Assembly (NCBI GenBank): GCA_025531455.1
Contig: JAMYHL010000002.1
Coordinates: forward strand, 682,001 to 746,000
Length of the DNA stretch: 64,000 bases
Origin: Apiotrichum sp. Y4204
Taxonomy: Eukaryota; Basidiomycota; Tremellomycetes; Trichosporonales; Trichosporonaceae
Direction: 5' to 3'
How positions within the stretch are numbered: the first letter of the stretch is position 1; each line of letters begins with the position of its first letter. Both the position numbers and the translations under genes were made by a program. Below are positions 31,701 to 44,028 of this stretch, piece by piece. The notes under the pieces are model-generated. The model saw nothing but the letters and a program-made list of their open reading frames with translations. It was not told the origin of the DNA and searched no databases.

Positions 31701-34700
31701 CGCGACTCACATGGTGTCCGTATACCGGACGGGTCGTCGCCGCCACTGCACGGCCATAGGCTCTCAGAACCAACGGACGCACGTCGCCGGGTTGTATGAT
31801 ATCGCCCATTGTTGAACTTGGCTAGTATTTGGCAATCTCGCTTGGCAAACGGTGGTCGCCGCACAGCTCGTCTGGCCTCCTCTCCGCTCATAATCGCGGC
31901 CTGACTGGCTTGTGTGTGCCATATCTGTGTAACTCCAGCCTGCTCCCAGTGTCGCAACTTCTCAACTTTTCCTAGCCTCAGCGGAAAGATGCGCCACCGA
32001 TTTGCTTGTCCCCAATCACCGGCGAAAAGACATGTTGGTCAACCATGGCCGCCATAGCCGCCGGCCCCAAACGGCCTGCGCCGCTGGACATCTGATCACA
32101 GGTGAGACGGAGGGTAGGAAGGTCAGGGGATCAGAAGGATAAGTGCATTGTGAGCTGGGTTGCTCGAGGGCTCGAGAGCTCGGAAATAATACTCGTCAGG
32201 AAGCAACCACCACATCCAGGACGGAAGGGTCCCAATCATCCGAGTAGGTGCCCGGCTTTCCTCCGGCCAGGGAACGTCAATCGGACTACATCCCACTGCG
32301 GGCAATGTAAGCGGCCAGAGTGATGAGCAACAGAGAGCAGGCCTTGGAGGCATGTGGTGTCTGCGGTCGTAGAGTTCTCCCTTGTGGGCTCCTAAATCTC
32401 CTGTATCGCTGCAATAGAGATGTTAGACAAGTCCGACCGAACACCACGGCACAGACCAGACGTTGACCGAGTAGGGGGCTCTCGAGTGCAGAACCAAGGG
32501 CAGAGCCCATGCGCGGCGCACCGCACCCTTCGCGCAAGGCACAGCCAGCATTCTACACGGTATCTGGAATGTGGCGCGGCAGCTGGTGGGAACTGGGCGC
32601 CACTTTTGGGTGTCGAGTGTGGAGTCGGGGGTCGAGTGTCCGGCGACCATTGTGCGACACATTCATTGTTGTCGTGATGGGACGAGTTCTCGGCGTCAAC
32701 CGATACACGCGACGCGTGAAGCTGCCACAGAAATGCCATGATATGTTGCCTGCGTCATACAGCACCAACGCCCGGCGTGCACCAACGCCCAGCGTGGTCG
32801 TTATACCTCACTCAGCTTGTCAATAAAAACAGCCCAAAATGCCCAATCCTCCAATCCGGACAACAATCCACTGTAAACGTGGATCCCGCAATGCAACGTG
32901 TACTGTGTAGTCTTCCAACAAGAAAACGCACTCGCCGCCACCAGCATGGCGGCACTCGTCGCTGACCCGTGCGCTGGCGAGTTACCAGTTACAGTTACCA
33001 GGGGACGCCACGCGGCCCGGGCGCGCTGGAGTGCGCGCGGTCCTGTTAGTCTGTTCATTTGCAAGTGAGTTGATAGCTGGGAATAAAGAGTGCGGGCCGT
33101 CTCAAGACCCAAGGTCACCTCCGCCAGGGCCCCCGCTAATGCGCAACTAGCAACAGCCCCCTCGACAGAACCACGACCAGCTAGGGTCTTTTGAAGCTGG
33201 GCCGCGAAGTTGGTCTGTGGATCTCTGGCCCGTTGCCAGCCATTGCTTCACGGACCACCCCACCACCGTGTCCGGCTCGTGGCGGCCGTGCGCGCTCGTG
33301 TGCATGTACATTTGTCGCGTCCGAATGGCCGATTAGTCGTGGCTAGGGACGGCATGTGGATGGTGGCGAGAGGTGTGTAGTGAAGTACATGGTTGCGGCA
33401 AAGGCCGCTTGGCAACCCATCCAGTTGTGGCGGACACTTGACTCGACAAACGTTGGACTAGAGTGCCGCTTTGACCCGCAGAAGCCGTTCCTCCGAACCG
33501 GAGGAGGAATGCCCACGGGTGTCAAAGGGCGGATGTCAGAGGGCTACGGTCAGTGATTATGCCCGTGGCCAGTGGTCAGCAATCCGTAGTCAGCGGCGAA
33601 GTTGTTGCATTTGAGGTGGTCTTCGCCACTCTGAGCCACAGGCGCAGCGGAGCTCCCGCTCCCTGTGTCCGTGTGTCCACAATCAAAGTTGAGGCGCGTC
33701 ACGCCAACGCCGGTCAGAAGGTGGGGCCGAGTGGACATCGGCGCAGCTGCTTGAGACCGCGTTTAAGCGGCACAGCGGCCCGAGTCCACATCTCCACGTC
33801 CCTTGGGAATCTACGCACTGCGCCCCCACCGTGAGAAGAAGCAGCTCTAGTGTCGAGTCCTGCCAATATCTGCGTCCCATCAGTGGATACAACGGAAAGT
33901 CGGGGCGAGTCCACCAATCCAACGCGGTAGGAGGAATGCGCGAAGAGCGGAGGATCACGGTGGACAGGAAGCATTTGCGTGGTCTCACAAACGCCAACGC
34001 ATACCTGTCCGCGATCCGAGACAGGGTAAGACGCGTAGTTTGCAAGTTGCGTCCAACTTGCCTCCTGCAACTTGCACTTGCAGGCTGGACATGGATATCT
34101 GGGATCTTGAGGTCCTGAAGGTCTCCTTGATGCCAGAGTCTGAAGGACAGGGTGAGCATGTACACACGGGCCGAGAAGCCTCGCGCGGACCAGCTTTGGG
34201 GGGTAGGTCCACCTGTCGTGGCCGGAGCTCGCCACAATTGCTGGTCGGGTTTGTCCTTCCTTCTCCCTTGCTCCTTGTCATGATCAGACTCCATGAGGTG
34301 CGCCAGGTGCACGAGATGCACGAGCGTACGGGCACAGATGCATGGGGATTGCAGGCAGGTTGAGAGAAGCGAGCCGGACAGAGGTTCCAGCGTTCCAGCG
34401 TTTCAGGCGGCCAGCGTCGATTCCCGACATCTGGTACGTTCTCACGAGAAGAGCACTGTGGGGAATGTGTACGTCTATCGGCGGCCGCTGCGGCGTGGGT
34501 GTCATGTGGGTGTCTCGGAGCTGGAGTGATAGAAGGGTTGGAGTTCCGCCAGAAGCTGAGGTCAAGGAGGACAGAAGGCCGGAAGGGCCCAAGGACCAAA
34601 AAATCTGGATGTCAAAAGGGCAGAAGCATGGTGCGCAGTCGGAAGCGACGAAGCATACTCGACACGGCCACCACTTTCATGGACCGCGGATCGTGGAATC

Positions 34701-35202
34701 GTGGAACAAGCCGGAGTGGTGGAACCGGGTCGACACCTGGGCTCCAAGCTTTAATCGACGGGGCCCAGCTGGTAAACTGCGGCGTGCCTCGAATCCGGAA
34801 CAAAGCCCATATCGCGGAAGTGGAGAAAGGTCGGGATCTTCCGAGCGGAAGTTGGGAATATCTGCCCTGGCAGGTAAAGCTACGTGGGAATCGATGATTG
34901 ATGAATCTCACCAGCATCTGTCAGTGCTGAAGATTCTGGAGTTGCGTAGAATGGTGTGGTGGCATAGATACACTACTGTAGCACTGCAATGGTGTGAACG
35001 CCAGGATGATGCTGAGGGGCTGAGAGGTGGTGGTTGTATTGAGAGGCGGTGGCTATCGCGGGGGGATTAAGCGGGGTACATTACAGAGGATGTTTGTTTG
35101 TATGGCAATGTTCGTATTGTACACTTCTGATCTTCGGTCGCTTTCTAACAGATAACTCTACTCGTGTGGTCGCTACCTGCGCGTCGCCATAGGTGTGTGA
35201 GA
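28751..35202. other. 6.4-kb gene-poor block
   Basis: I found no gene that can be supported between the small Cys/Gly/Tyr protein and RNR2. Open frames of 100-240 codons occur on both strands (for example 31086-31688, 33683-34321, 34342-35070) but have no domain, no codon regularity and no splice pattern. Short tandem similarity occurs at 32764-32798, and a hairpin with a T8 run at 29354-29379 is listed separately. The block could hold non-coding RNAs, long upstream control sequence or decayed genes; the sequence alone does not decide. Confidence 0.45.
29354..29379 (+). terminator. Hairpin followed by eight T residues (Pol III-like terminator)
   Basis: GCAGG (29354-29358) pairs with CCTGC (29366-29370) around a 7-nt loop, followed by G and T8 (29372-29379). 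On the minus strand the same stem-loop reads GGTTCAGATCC, one base from a Pol III B box. No complete tRNA folds around it on either strand. It may mark the end of an unannotated small RNA or be a tRNA relic. Confidence 0.35.
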
Positions 35203-36648
35203 TTAGAAAAATGCGTCGGTTCGGAACACGCGGCGCTGGGGCTTGCCCTCGCCGTCGAACGAGTCTGACCGGCTGCGCATCGGCGTGGCTGATCGTGAGA
35301 CGTTTGCGCGTTGGTACGAGCTGACGCGCGACTCGAAAAAGTTGGCTTTGCCTTGCAGCGAGATGAGCTCCATCCAGTCGAAGGGATTGGTTGCGTTGTA
35401 GATCTTCTCATAGCCCAGTGCGACGACAAGGCGGTCAGCGACGAATTCCATGTACTGGCACATGGACTGCTGTGTGAGTTGAGAGGACTTTCACAGTAAC
35501 TCACCGCTGCGTTGATACCGATAAGCGCACAAGGAAGCGCGTCCGTCAGGAACTCCTTCTCTATTTCCACCGCTTCGGTCACGATGGTGTAAACTTCCTC
35601 GTCAGAGCAGCGGTGCTTGAGATGCCCATAGAGGAGGCACGCAAAGTCGGTGTGAAGACCCTCATCTCGAGAGATGAGCTCATTCGAGAATGTAAGGCCA
35701 CGCATGAGACCGCGCTTTTTGAGCCAGAAGATGGCAGCAAATGATCCCGAGAAGAAGATGCCCTCCACACATGCAAAGGCGATCAGTCTGGTGCGGAACG
35801 GCATGTCGTCCGTGATGTACTTGAGTGCCCAGTCGGCCTTCTTTCGAATACAGGGGACTGATTGTCAGCTGTCATGGCGATTAAGCAACTCACTCTTCTC
35901 CATGCCCTTGAACAGAAAATCCTTTTCCGCCGAGTCCTGCACATAGGTCTCGATAAGGAGACTGTAGGTCTCTGCGTGGACCTGCTCAATCATAGTTTGG
36001 AATGCGTAGAACGCACGCGCTTCGGCAGCTTGGACCTCAAGCGCGAACTTCTCAATCAAGTTCTCTCCCACAATGCCATCCGACGACGCGAAGAAGGCAA
36101 GAATCCGGAGGATGAAGAATCGCTCATTGTCGTTCAACTTCTCTTGCCAATCGTACAGGTCACCGGCGAGATCTAATTCCTCGGCTGTCCAAAAGCTCGC
36201 CTGCGCCTGCTTGTACGCGGTCCAAATCTATCACCGTTAGACATGACGAACCCAGGGACGAGTGACTCACCTCGTGGTACTTGATAGGAAACAGCACAAA
36301 CCGATCATCCGTTTCCCTCAGGATATCTTCATCCTCCTCCTCGGGGAATCTCCGCTCCTTAATGCTCAGCTTGGCCAACGCATCGAGCGGTGGCGCATTT
36401 GGTGCTCCTCGCGGGGTCTTGGGGCTTCCCCCAACCGTATTATGCACGCCGTTGCTACTCCGCTGCTTCATCGCCACCGGATTGTCGTAAATAGTGCGGT
36501 ACTGATCCATGCTCGCCACTGCCTCGGGGTTCTCCTCTAAGCTCGAGCCAGGGGAGCATGCGGAGGATGTCGACTGGGACGCTGACCGGGATGTGGATGA
36601 CTGCAGTTCGCGGAAGGCCATGACCGGCACTTCCAGCTTGAGAGTCAT
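35203..36648 (-). CDS. RNR2: Ribonucleotide reductase small subunit (R2)
   Basis: Class I ribonucleotide reductase beta subunit, which holds the diiron-tyrosyl radical cofactor and with the large subunit makes dNTPs. Exons (minus strand): 36648-36271, 36227-35894, 35857-35505 and 35466-35203; 442 residues. The 36-nt second intron is placed by the motif [17 protein letters not shown], which is completed only by splicing at the caatcag acceptor. Iron-ligand blocks are visible: [67 protein letters not shown] and [15 protein letters not shown]. The C-terminus [16 protein letters not shown] ends in the acidic-aromatic tail used to bind the large subunit. The N-terminal 100 residues are Ser-rich with SPKTPR, a possible phosphorylation region. 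It is divergent from IFM1. Confidence 0.96.
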
Positions 36649-37174
36649 GTCGGGATGAATGGCAGGACACGGATGTGATCGGGTTTGATGTTATCTCGCG
36701 CGGTGATGGTCGGTGGCGAGAAGAGCGCACAGGCGAATGCTGGGGGTCGTCAATGTGCGAGATGCGTATATGCGATGAAGTGAGGTGGATGATGTGAATG
36801 TCGACGGCGACGACGACAGCGGCGAGGGGATGTTGATTGCTGTTGCTTATTACTCCTTCCCCCGCCACCGACACCCAGCAAAGGACAGGGGGGTGGAGAA
36901 CAGCAGATTTTCTAGAAATACAGTCAACCTCCAGTCAACCATCGTCATCATATCATAATCTCAGGCGAATGCCACATGGCGTCACGTAACAAGACCGATG
37001 ACTAGTGTCACGTGACTCGGCCCTCCATTCCCGATTCCAACTTGGTCGAGGAAAGTTCGGGTCCAGCCGTTTGTGTTTTGTGTCTCTCTCTCCCTCCACT
37101 TTTTCCCACCCAAAAGATCCCAAATCGGAGCTCAAAGCTCTGGCTAGCACATCGTCACTACACGGCCGCCAGCA
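36649..37174. promoter_or_regulatory. Divergent promoter of RNR2 and IFM1
   Basis: This 526-bp region lies between opposed start codons. It contains a perfect heat-shock-element pair TTCTAGAA at 36910-36917 and the 10-bp palindrome GTCACGTGAC at 37007-37016, an E box of the type bound by bHLH factors such as Cbf1. A related GTCACGTAAC lies at 36981-36990. Use by either gene is inference. No clear MCB (ACGCGT) site, common at RNR genes, was seen. Confidence 0.6.
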
Positions 37175-40115
37175 ATGAGCACAACGATCCTCCGCTGCGC
37201 GCGGTGTCCCGCCCTAGGAGCGCGCTTGACGCTTGCGCCCCCACGCAGCCGGTATCTCACAGCGTCGGCGCTCATCCGCGACAAGCTCCCGACCACGAAC
37301 TGGGGCGCTCCCGGCGGCCAGGCGGCTGTTCCTCCCGCGCGCAACTGGGGCGCAGCAGCGCCGCCACAGAAGCAGGGAAACGAGGGCGGAGCGCGTGGTA
37401 ACCGAGGACAGGGCGGCCAGCGTCAGCGTCAGGCGCGTGCAGACCGCGGCGAGCGCAGCGATCGGAACGACGGGGGAGACCGTGGAGAGCGCCAGGGCGG
37501 TGAGCGCGGAAACAGGGGCGGACCTTGGGAACGCCGACCGCGCGGTGCAGGCGATGGTGGACGCGGGGGAGGTGGAGACCGCGCGCCCCGCCAGTCATGG
37601 GGTATGCGTGATCCTGCAACCCGCGACAGGACTCCAGCTGCGCCGGCGACCGAGTGGACGCGCAAGTCGCCCCCGCACGCGCAGGGGGCAACCGCGGGCG
37701 CGGAGCCGGAAACAAGCGCGCCGCGCTCTCGTTCTGTGGAGGTCGAGGAGCTTGTCAAGCTCCCGTCTGACACCGAGGTCTGGGATACTCGCGGTGGCCG
37801 TCGGGGACGCGACGACGATGACCGGCCCGGTCGCCGACATGGGCGCGAGTCGCGGTCGCTCCTGCATACTCCTGAGGGCGACTACCTCCCGCCGGCGCAC
37901 CACCACTCGACCAAGCGCGGAAAGGACCGGGGCAGCAAGCGCGACCGCGAGCAGCGTGAACGCGCCTGGGTCGTCGATGACGACGCGGCACTCCAGGCTG
38001 CCCGCGACGAGTACCTTCGCATGCAGGCTGACAAGGCACGCAAGGCGGCGGACAAGGCGAAGAAGGAGGCTGCGGCAGCAAAATCGAAACGTGCGGCTGT
38101 TGAGAAGGACGTGTTCATCCCCGAGAACATCAGTGTCGCCCAGCTGGCGGAGAAGTTTGGCGTCAAGGCGGTCCGCCTCATGCGCAAGATGCAGCAACTC
38201 GGCATGGAAGAGAGCCAGTGTCGCTCGGACTACTGTGAGTCGTGACCGAGATGGTATGCTAACGACAGTGCTCAACTCAGAGGACTCGAGTAACCTCGCT
38301 CTCGAGTACAACCTGAACCCCATTATCGATACAGAGAAGTCTTTCGACATCTACCCTGAACCCGAGTGTGAGGCAGAGCTCGCAAAGTGCCCGTTGCGCC
38401 CACCAGTTGTCACCATCATGGGCCACGTCGACCACGGCAAGACAACTCTCCTGGACTCGCTGCGTAGCACATCGGTTGCTGCTGGTGAGGCAGGTGGTAT
38501 CACTCAGCACATCGCGGCGTTCTCTGTCCCACTGAGCTCGATCCTTCCGTCCGATGCCCCGCCAACCGATGCCACCATCACCTTCCTTGACACCCCGGGT
38601 CATGCCGCCTTCACCAACATGCGCGCACGTGGTGCCTCTGTCACAGATCTGGTCGTACTTGTCGTGGCCGCTGATGATGGCGTCATGCCTCAGACCAAGG
38701 AGGTTATCGAGCTGGTCAAGTCGGCAGGTGACACCGTTGGTTTGGTCGTTGCGATCAACAAGTGCGACAAGCCACAGATCGATGTCGACCGTGTCAAGTC
38801 CGGTCTTGGCGCGGAGGGTCTCATTCTCGAGGAGGACGGAGGTGAAATCCCGTCGGTCCGCGTTTCGGGTCTGACAAAAATGGGTCTTGACGATCTTGTT
38901 GAGACCCTTTCTACCCTGGCCGAGCTGCGCGACCTGCGTGCTCGTGAGTCCGGAAAGGCCGAGGGCTACGTACTCGAGTCACACGTCGACAAGGGTCAAG
39001 GCGTCGTCTCAACGGTTCTTGTCTCGCGTGGTACGCTTCGCACAGGAGCCTCACTCGTCGCTGGCCAGACTTGGGCACGTGTGCGTACAATGTTCGACTC
39101 TACTGGCCGCGAGATCACTTCCGCCGGTCCTGGTACACCCGTCACCATCACTGGCTGGAGGGATGTCCCAGTTGCTGGGGACCAGATGCTGGAGGCGGTC
39201 AACGGCGAGGAAGATGCCAAGAAGGCCATCGACAACCGTATTCGGGACGCCGAACGCAAGGCACTGGCTGCGGACGCAGTGCAGATCAATGCCCGGCGAC
39301 AGGAGGACCGCGCCCGTGCTGCCGTCGAAGCCGCCGAGATTCAGGCCGCCAAGGCCGCTGGCAAGAACATCACCCATCTGCTGCACGACCAGCGCCGAGT
39401 CGCCGACCAGCGCGGCGGCGACAAGAAGGAGCTCCGACTCGTGATCAAGGGCGATGTCAGCGGCACGGTTGAGGCGGTGGTCGGCTCGCTGAGCCCGATC
39501 GGAAACGCAGAGGCTGGAGTGAAGATCATTCACACCGGCGTGGGTGACGTGACTGAGTCGGACATCATGCTCGCCGAGGCCGCCGGGGCGACCATCATCG
39601 GTTTCAACGTCGAATGCCCTCGTTCCATCCAGACACTCGCCAACATGTCGGACGTCCCAGTCATGGTCGACAGTGTCATCTACCGGCTTATCGACTCTGT
39701 GCGTGGCAGCGTGGCGGCCCTCCTTCCCCCGAAGGTCGAGTATCGCATCACCGGCGAGGCTCTTGTGCAACAGGTCTTCGAAATCAAGCTGGGTCGCAAG
39801 GAGGTAAACGTCATTGCTGGCTGTAAGGTTGGCAACGGCATGATCTCCAAGTCTGAGGGAGTGCGCGTGTTGCGTGGTCCGGATCGCGACATCGTCTACG
39901 AAGGTAAGTTTGTGGTTGCTGTGACAGACCAGGAACTAGAGTCACAAATCTCACACGAACCAGGCACAATCGAAACGCTCAAGCATGTGAAGAAGGACGT
40001 GACAGAGATGCGCAAGGGTACAGAGTGCGGTATCGGTCTTGCCAAGTTCTCGGATATCAAGGAGGGCGACGAGATTGTGACCTTCCAGAAGATTGAGGTC
40101 CCACGCACATTGTGA
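37175..40115 (+). CDS. IFM1: Mitochondrial translation initiation factor IF-2
   Basis: GTPase that places initiator tRNA on the mitochondrial small ribosomal subunit. Exons are 37175-38234, 38269-39903 and 39964-40115; 948 residues. The N-terminus ([18 protein letters not shown]) is a likely mitochondrial presequence, followed by a long Arg/Gly/Asp-rich disordered region with RGERGN-type repeats and a Lys/Ala coiled segment, then the IF2_N-like [21 protein letters not shown] motifs are GHVDHGKTT (about residues 405-413), [21 protein letters not shown] and SGLTKMG. Domains II and III follow, and the end ([18 protein letters not shown] ... [16 protein letters not shown]) is the IF2 C-terminal barrel, whose first residues cross the 60-nt last intron. 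A long overlapping frame starting at 37233 shares only exon 2 and is not the gene's start. Confidence 0.95.
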
Positions 40116-41381
40116 TCCAATAATGGAGCACAGTTGGACCACCACGCGAGTGGACGGCCAGGGCCATTGGCCCGTCTGGGCCGGGGATCTGGAGTACGTA
40201 CCCAGTCTTGCCAGATCTCATCGGCCCCAGTCCGGCAGGATCCACAGATCAGAATCTGCATCCCTTCCCTGTGCGAACTGGACGTTTTTGTACACCCCTA
40301 CACCACTGTTACTGGTATCCTGATCCTGAGAGTTGTTGGATCTATATAAGGCATAGAGCATACAGTACAATGCACATCACACCATCATCGCTCACCTTGG
40401 TTCCGCCTGGAAGTACGTACCTATCCATGGTGTCTCCATTCTCTCCAGCGGATGATCGCGCCACGGTACCGCTTGTGGTCTGTAAAGTTAAACGCCTGGT
40501 AGCAGGAGATTGTGGTGCCTGTCTCAAGGGGAGGCGTCGTGCGCGTCGTGAACGTCGAGGCGATGTTCCGTAGGCCTCCGCACAGAGAGGAAAGAGGAGT
40601 TCATCGCAGGCACGCAGCTCTGTGCTGGGTATTGCACTCCCGCGGAAGCAAGACCGCTTCAACGGCTGCAACAGCCACAACCAGACTTTATGCTTTGCTC
40701 TCCGCCGCTCGGACCGTGATGCCCCCTCGGTCATCGTAACCCTGTTAGCCGGATCTCAAGAGGGGGTCACCGTGCCAAAACGGCTAGCATGTCCCAAAAT
40801 ATAGAAACAAAGTTAGATCTCGACTAGGCGTCGTCAAAGACCGTCAAAGACCCAAGAAGTTGCAAGCATGCAAGCAGCTAAGCAGCAAGCTATGCGCGGT
40901 CAAGTGCGTAAGGGCAAGCGAGGGCTTGCTGCTGTTGGCGCAGTGGCGGCGGCGTCGGGGCGCGGGGCGGCAGCAACTCTGTTTGTCTCCGAGTAGTCCA
41001 GATCGGGGCCGTGGCCTGGTCGTCACAGTGTCATGTTCGTCGCCGTGACTGTGGTCGCCCTCATTGTACTCGGTGCTGCAAAACATGCAAACTATCGCAT
41101 GTGCTGTCGGAAAGCGACGTCTTTGTGGTGCATTAAGTATTGAGCGTTCGTTGTACATTGTGCATCGCATTGCATGGTGCACTACCCTTCCCGCCTCATC
41201 TCTCCCCTTCGCTTCGCTGGATCGCTCTCGCTCGATCACTGTGGCGGGTGACATGAGCTGCCGTACTCCCCTCGCCCATCGGCGCAAAGCGCCTCCGTTT
41301 TCCATTCTCTCCATCGCTCCTTCTCCGTGTCCCTCCCCCGCTCCCTCCCCCGGCCCGCGACGACCACCCGCCCCAGCGACG
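40116..41381. other. Intergenic: IFM1 3' flank and SGNH-hydrolase upstream region
   Basis: This 1.27-kb stretch has no supported gene. A TATATAA box lies at 40343-40349 on the plus strand, 20 nt ahead of an ATG at 40370 that opens a 68-codon frame without recognisable features; I leave it uncalled. From about 41190 the plus strand becomes C/T-rich, as expected for the leader of the next gene. Confidence 0.5.
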
Positions 41382-43899
41382 ATGGCCCTCCGCCTGTCGG
41401 TGCGCGGTGCGCTCCTCTGGGCTATGCTGCTGGTGCTCACTCTCGCAATGGTAGCGCTCCAGCTCGACTCGGACACGGGGCTCAACCTCGACCTCAACCT
41501 CGGTCTCAACCTCGACCTCGGACGCGACACCCGCGACCGCAACAACCACGCACAGCTGCACCAGCCCATGCCCCACGAGCTTGGCGATTTTGCGCTCGGC
41601 AACACACCCCCGCGGTACCCATCAACCGGCATACGCTGGCCAAAGTGGCGCGTCGGCGCTGGCGATACCCCGGACGAGGCCGTGCGCCGCCGCTGGGAAC
41701 TCGCGCGCGCAACCCAGTATGCTGGCACAGGCGCGCGCATCCAGCGCTTCCTTGAGAAAGCTAGGCGCGGCGAGCCGTTCACCGTCGCGACGCTCGGAGG
41801 CAGTGGTGAGTCATTTGGCTCGGAGCTTGATGCTTTCCTCCTCCAGCTGCTGGTGTGGGTTGCCAATTGTTTGTCTCACAGCCCCGATCATGAGAGTTGG
41901 CTTACACACGACCAACTGGCCTCCGCTGCGCGGTTCATCGTGCATGCAGCTGCATCGCCCCGCAGATACCTTTGTGTGCGATGCAATGGTCACTCGCGTG
42001 CACATGTTTCCTGAGACGGAAATAACAGACGGGCACGCGACCCCTTCACCTTCATCTTTCTCCTCCCCGCATCCCGTTCCTGCACATCCTGACATGCAGT
42101 ATCCAAGGGCCGCGGCCTCCGGCCCGCAGAGCCCGGCACGCGACCCCCGGACGCGGTCGGCGCCGACACGCTGTACTCGAAGGAGAACCTCCACATGCTC
42201 ATCTTTGAGTGGCTCAACGCGACGTTTCCCCACTCCCAGAACCGCTTCGTCAACGGCGCGCAGGGCGGCGTCGGTGCAGGATACTTTGCATGGTGCTTTA
42301 GTGAGTAGTTATTGGAAGCTGGGAATTTGCGGGTTTGGCGATCTGGCGGCGATCTAGGGGATCTAGCCCACGTTTGGCGATCGACAAAGGGGGCATAGCA
42401 GGGCTAGCGATCGACAAGCCTGGCGCTAGTTGCGCCCTCCGAGACAGGCCCCTGGTCCAGAATACTGACGCGTTTCCAGAGGAACACATTGACGAGCACC
42501 CTGACCTCGTCCTGCTCGAACTCGGCATCAACGACCTGAACAGCATCAACGTCGCCTCAAGCTACGAACACCTCGTGCGTTCCGTGCTTGAGCTCGACTC
42601 GTCCCCGGCAATGATCAACATTGAGTAAGTGGCGTCACGAGGTGTTCGGTTCTTGGCAGTGCTGTGAATGTGTGCCTAATGCCTCAGGACGTTTACCACC
42701 CTCTTCCCCGCGCTGCAATCTAGCTCCGCTCTGCACGGCGACATACTTGCATACTACGACGTCCCCTCCTTTGGCATTCGTGACATTCTCCTCCCGCGCA
42801 TCCTCGCCGACCCGGACACCCAGTTGCCCCGCTGGTTCCGTACCGGCGATGATGTCAAGCTGGGCGACCACAAGGTGCGGGAATGGGGTGGGGTTCCCGT
42901 CGACCTGATGCACGTAAGTAGGATCTTGCTTGTGAGCTTTGAAGATTGTTTTGACACGCCCAGATCTCCGCCAAGGGACACGCACTTGCCGCAGGGCTAG
43001 TCATCAACTACCTCTCGACACAGCTAGCGCTCATCGCGCCGTCGGGGTGGTCAAGGCTTGCCCCAGGGCGTCACCGCATGGCACGCGTCTACAGTGTGCC
43101 CGGCACGTCGCTCACGCAATCGTTCACACCCGGCGACCTGCCCGAAAAGCGTTCGCCCATGTGCCGCTCCATGATCTCCGGGCGCCGCCACAACCGCATC
43201 TCGGGCACGGACTCGGCGTCAGACAAGCCGGAGGATCTGGTTCAGGGCCTAGTGTTGAACAACACCTCGCACGGATGGGAGAACTGGTCGTGGGACGAGA
43301 AGCATTATGTCGTTGCACGCGTACCCGGCTCGTTGGCCATCTTCGATTTCGTTACCTCTGAGGGCGAGGAGCCCACCTCGGTCGACAACGAAGTCTATCC
43401 CGACCCGCTGGACGTGTACGAGCCGGAACGCGAGGGCCAGACGCCAGCTCCCGAGAAGCCGTCACAGACCAAGCGGGATCAGAACGTTGAAGACGCAGAT
43501 TCACAGATTATCTTCGCGAAAGATACTGATTCTACGCCGCCGCGCCTGTTTGGCCGGCGGGGACTCTTTGCCCGGAGAACAACCAAGCAGGTGCCCGCGG
43601 CCGCCGCTCTGAAGCGCGTGGGTAAGAAGGGCGGAAGGGGAGGGACGGTGTCAGTCGGATACCTCCGTTCAGCAACCTACGGCCTCGGGAGTGTTTTCTG
43701 CTGGGTCGACGGCAATGTGGAGGGCGGTAAGCGCTTGGACGGATACTGGACCATCAAGGAGCGCAATATGGGCATTGTGGACCCCGTCGCAACGGGCCTC
43801 AAGCCCGGCAGGCACACGCTGTCGTGTAAGCTTTTGCCCGACTCGCTCGACCCGCTGGGCAGGAAGGAGTTCCGCCTCTTCTCCATCATGCACGACTAG
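41382..43899 (+). CDS. Type II membrane-anchored SGNH/GDSL-like hydrolase
   Basis: Predicted secretory-pathway esterase or acyl-transferring enzyme. Exons: 41382-41805, 42100-42300, 42480-42624, 42688-42913 and 42964-43899; 643 residues. A single N-terminal membrane helix (ALLWAMLLVLTLAMVALQL) after a short basic start suggests a Golgi or ER type II topology. A repeated Leu-Asn-Asp stretch follows. The SGNH blocks are ATLGGS|VSKGRG (nucleophile region, completed by splicing over a 294-nt intron), FVNGAQGGVGAG, LLELGINDLN (block III Asn) and DLMHISAKGHALAAG (catalytic Asp-x-x-His). The C-terminal 300 residues contain a beta-rich region ending in PLGRKEFRLFSIMH. Related basidiomycete proteins are thought to act on surface polysaccharides; that role here is inference. 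The first two introns (294 and 179 nt) are long for this genome. Confidence 0.82.
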
Positions 43900-44028
43900 A
43901 TTGGAGCCGCGATCTATAGTGGCCACGGCGGAGGCGTTCCAGGACAGTTGGCCCGTGTTGTACATTTATAGCATACAATAATATGGTATCCACGCGTGAT
44001 GTCGAGTCTTATCATGTCTGTCTACATT

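Noticed and set aside
33683..34321. 212-codon minus-strand frame
   Set aside because: No domain; the sequence has the look of a chance frame.
37233..38234. Alternative frame overlapping IFM1 exon 1 and fusing into exon 2
   Set aside because: The frame in 37175-38234 carries the presequence and IF2_N-like segment and splices cleanly; the alternative is Arg-rich noise upstream of the shared exon.
40370..40573. 68-codon frame after a TATATAA box
   Set aside because: A single promoter-like box is weak evidence and the product has no recognisable feature.
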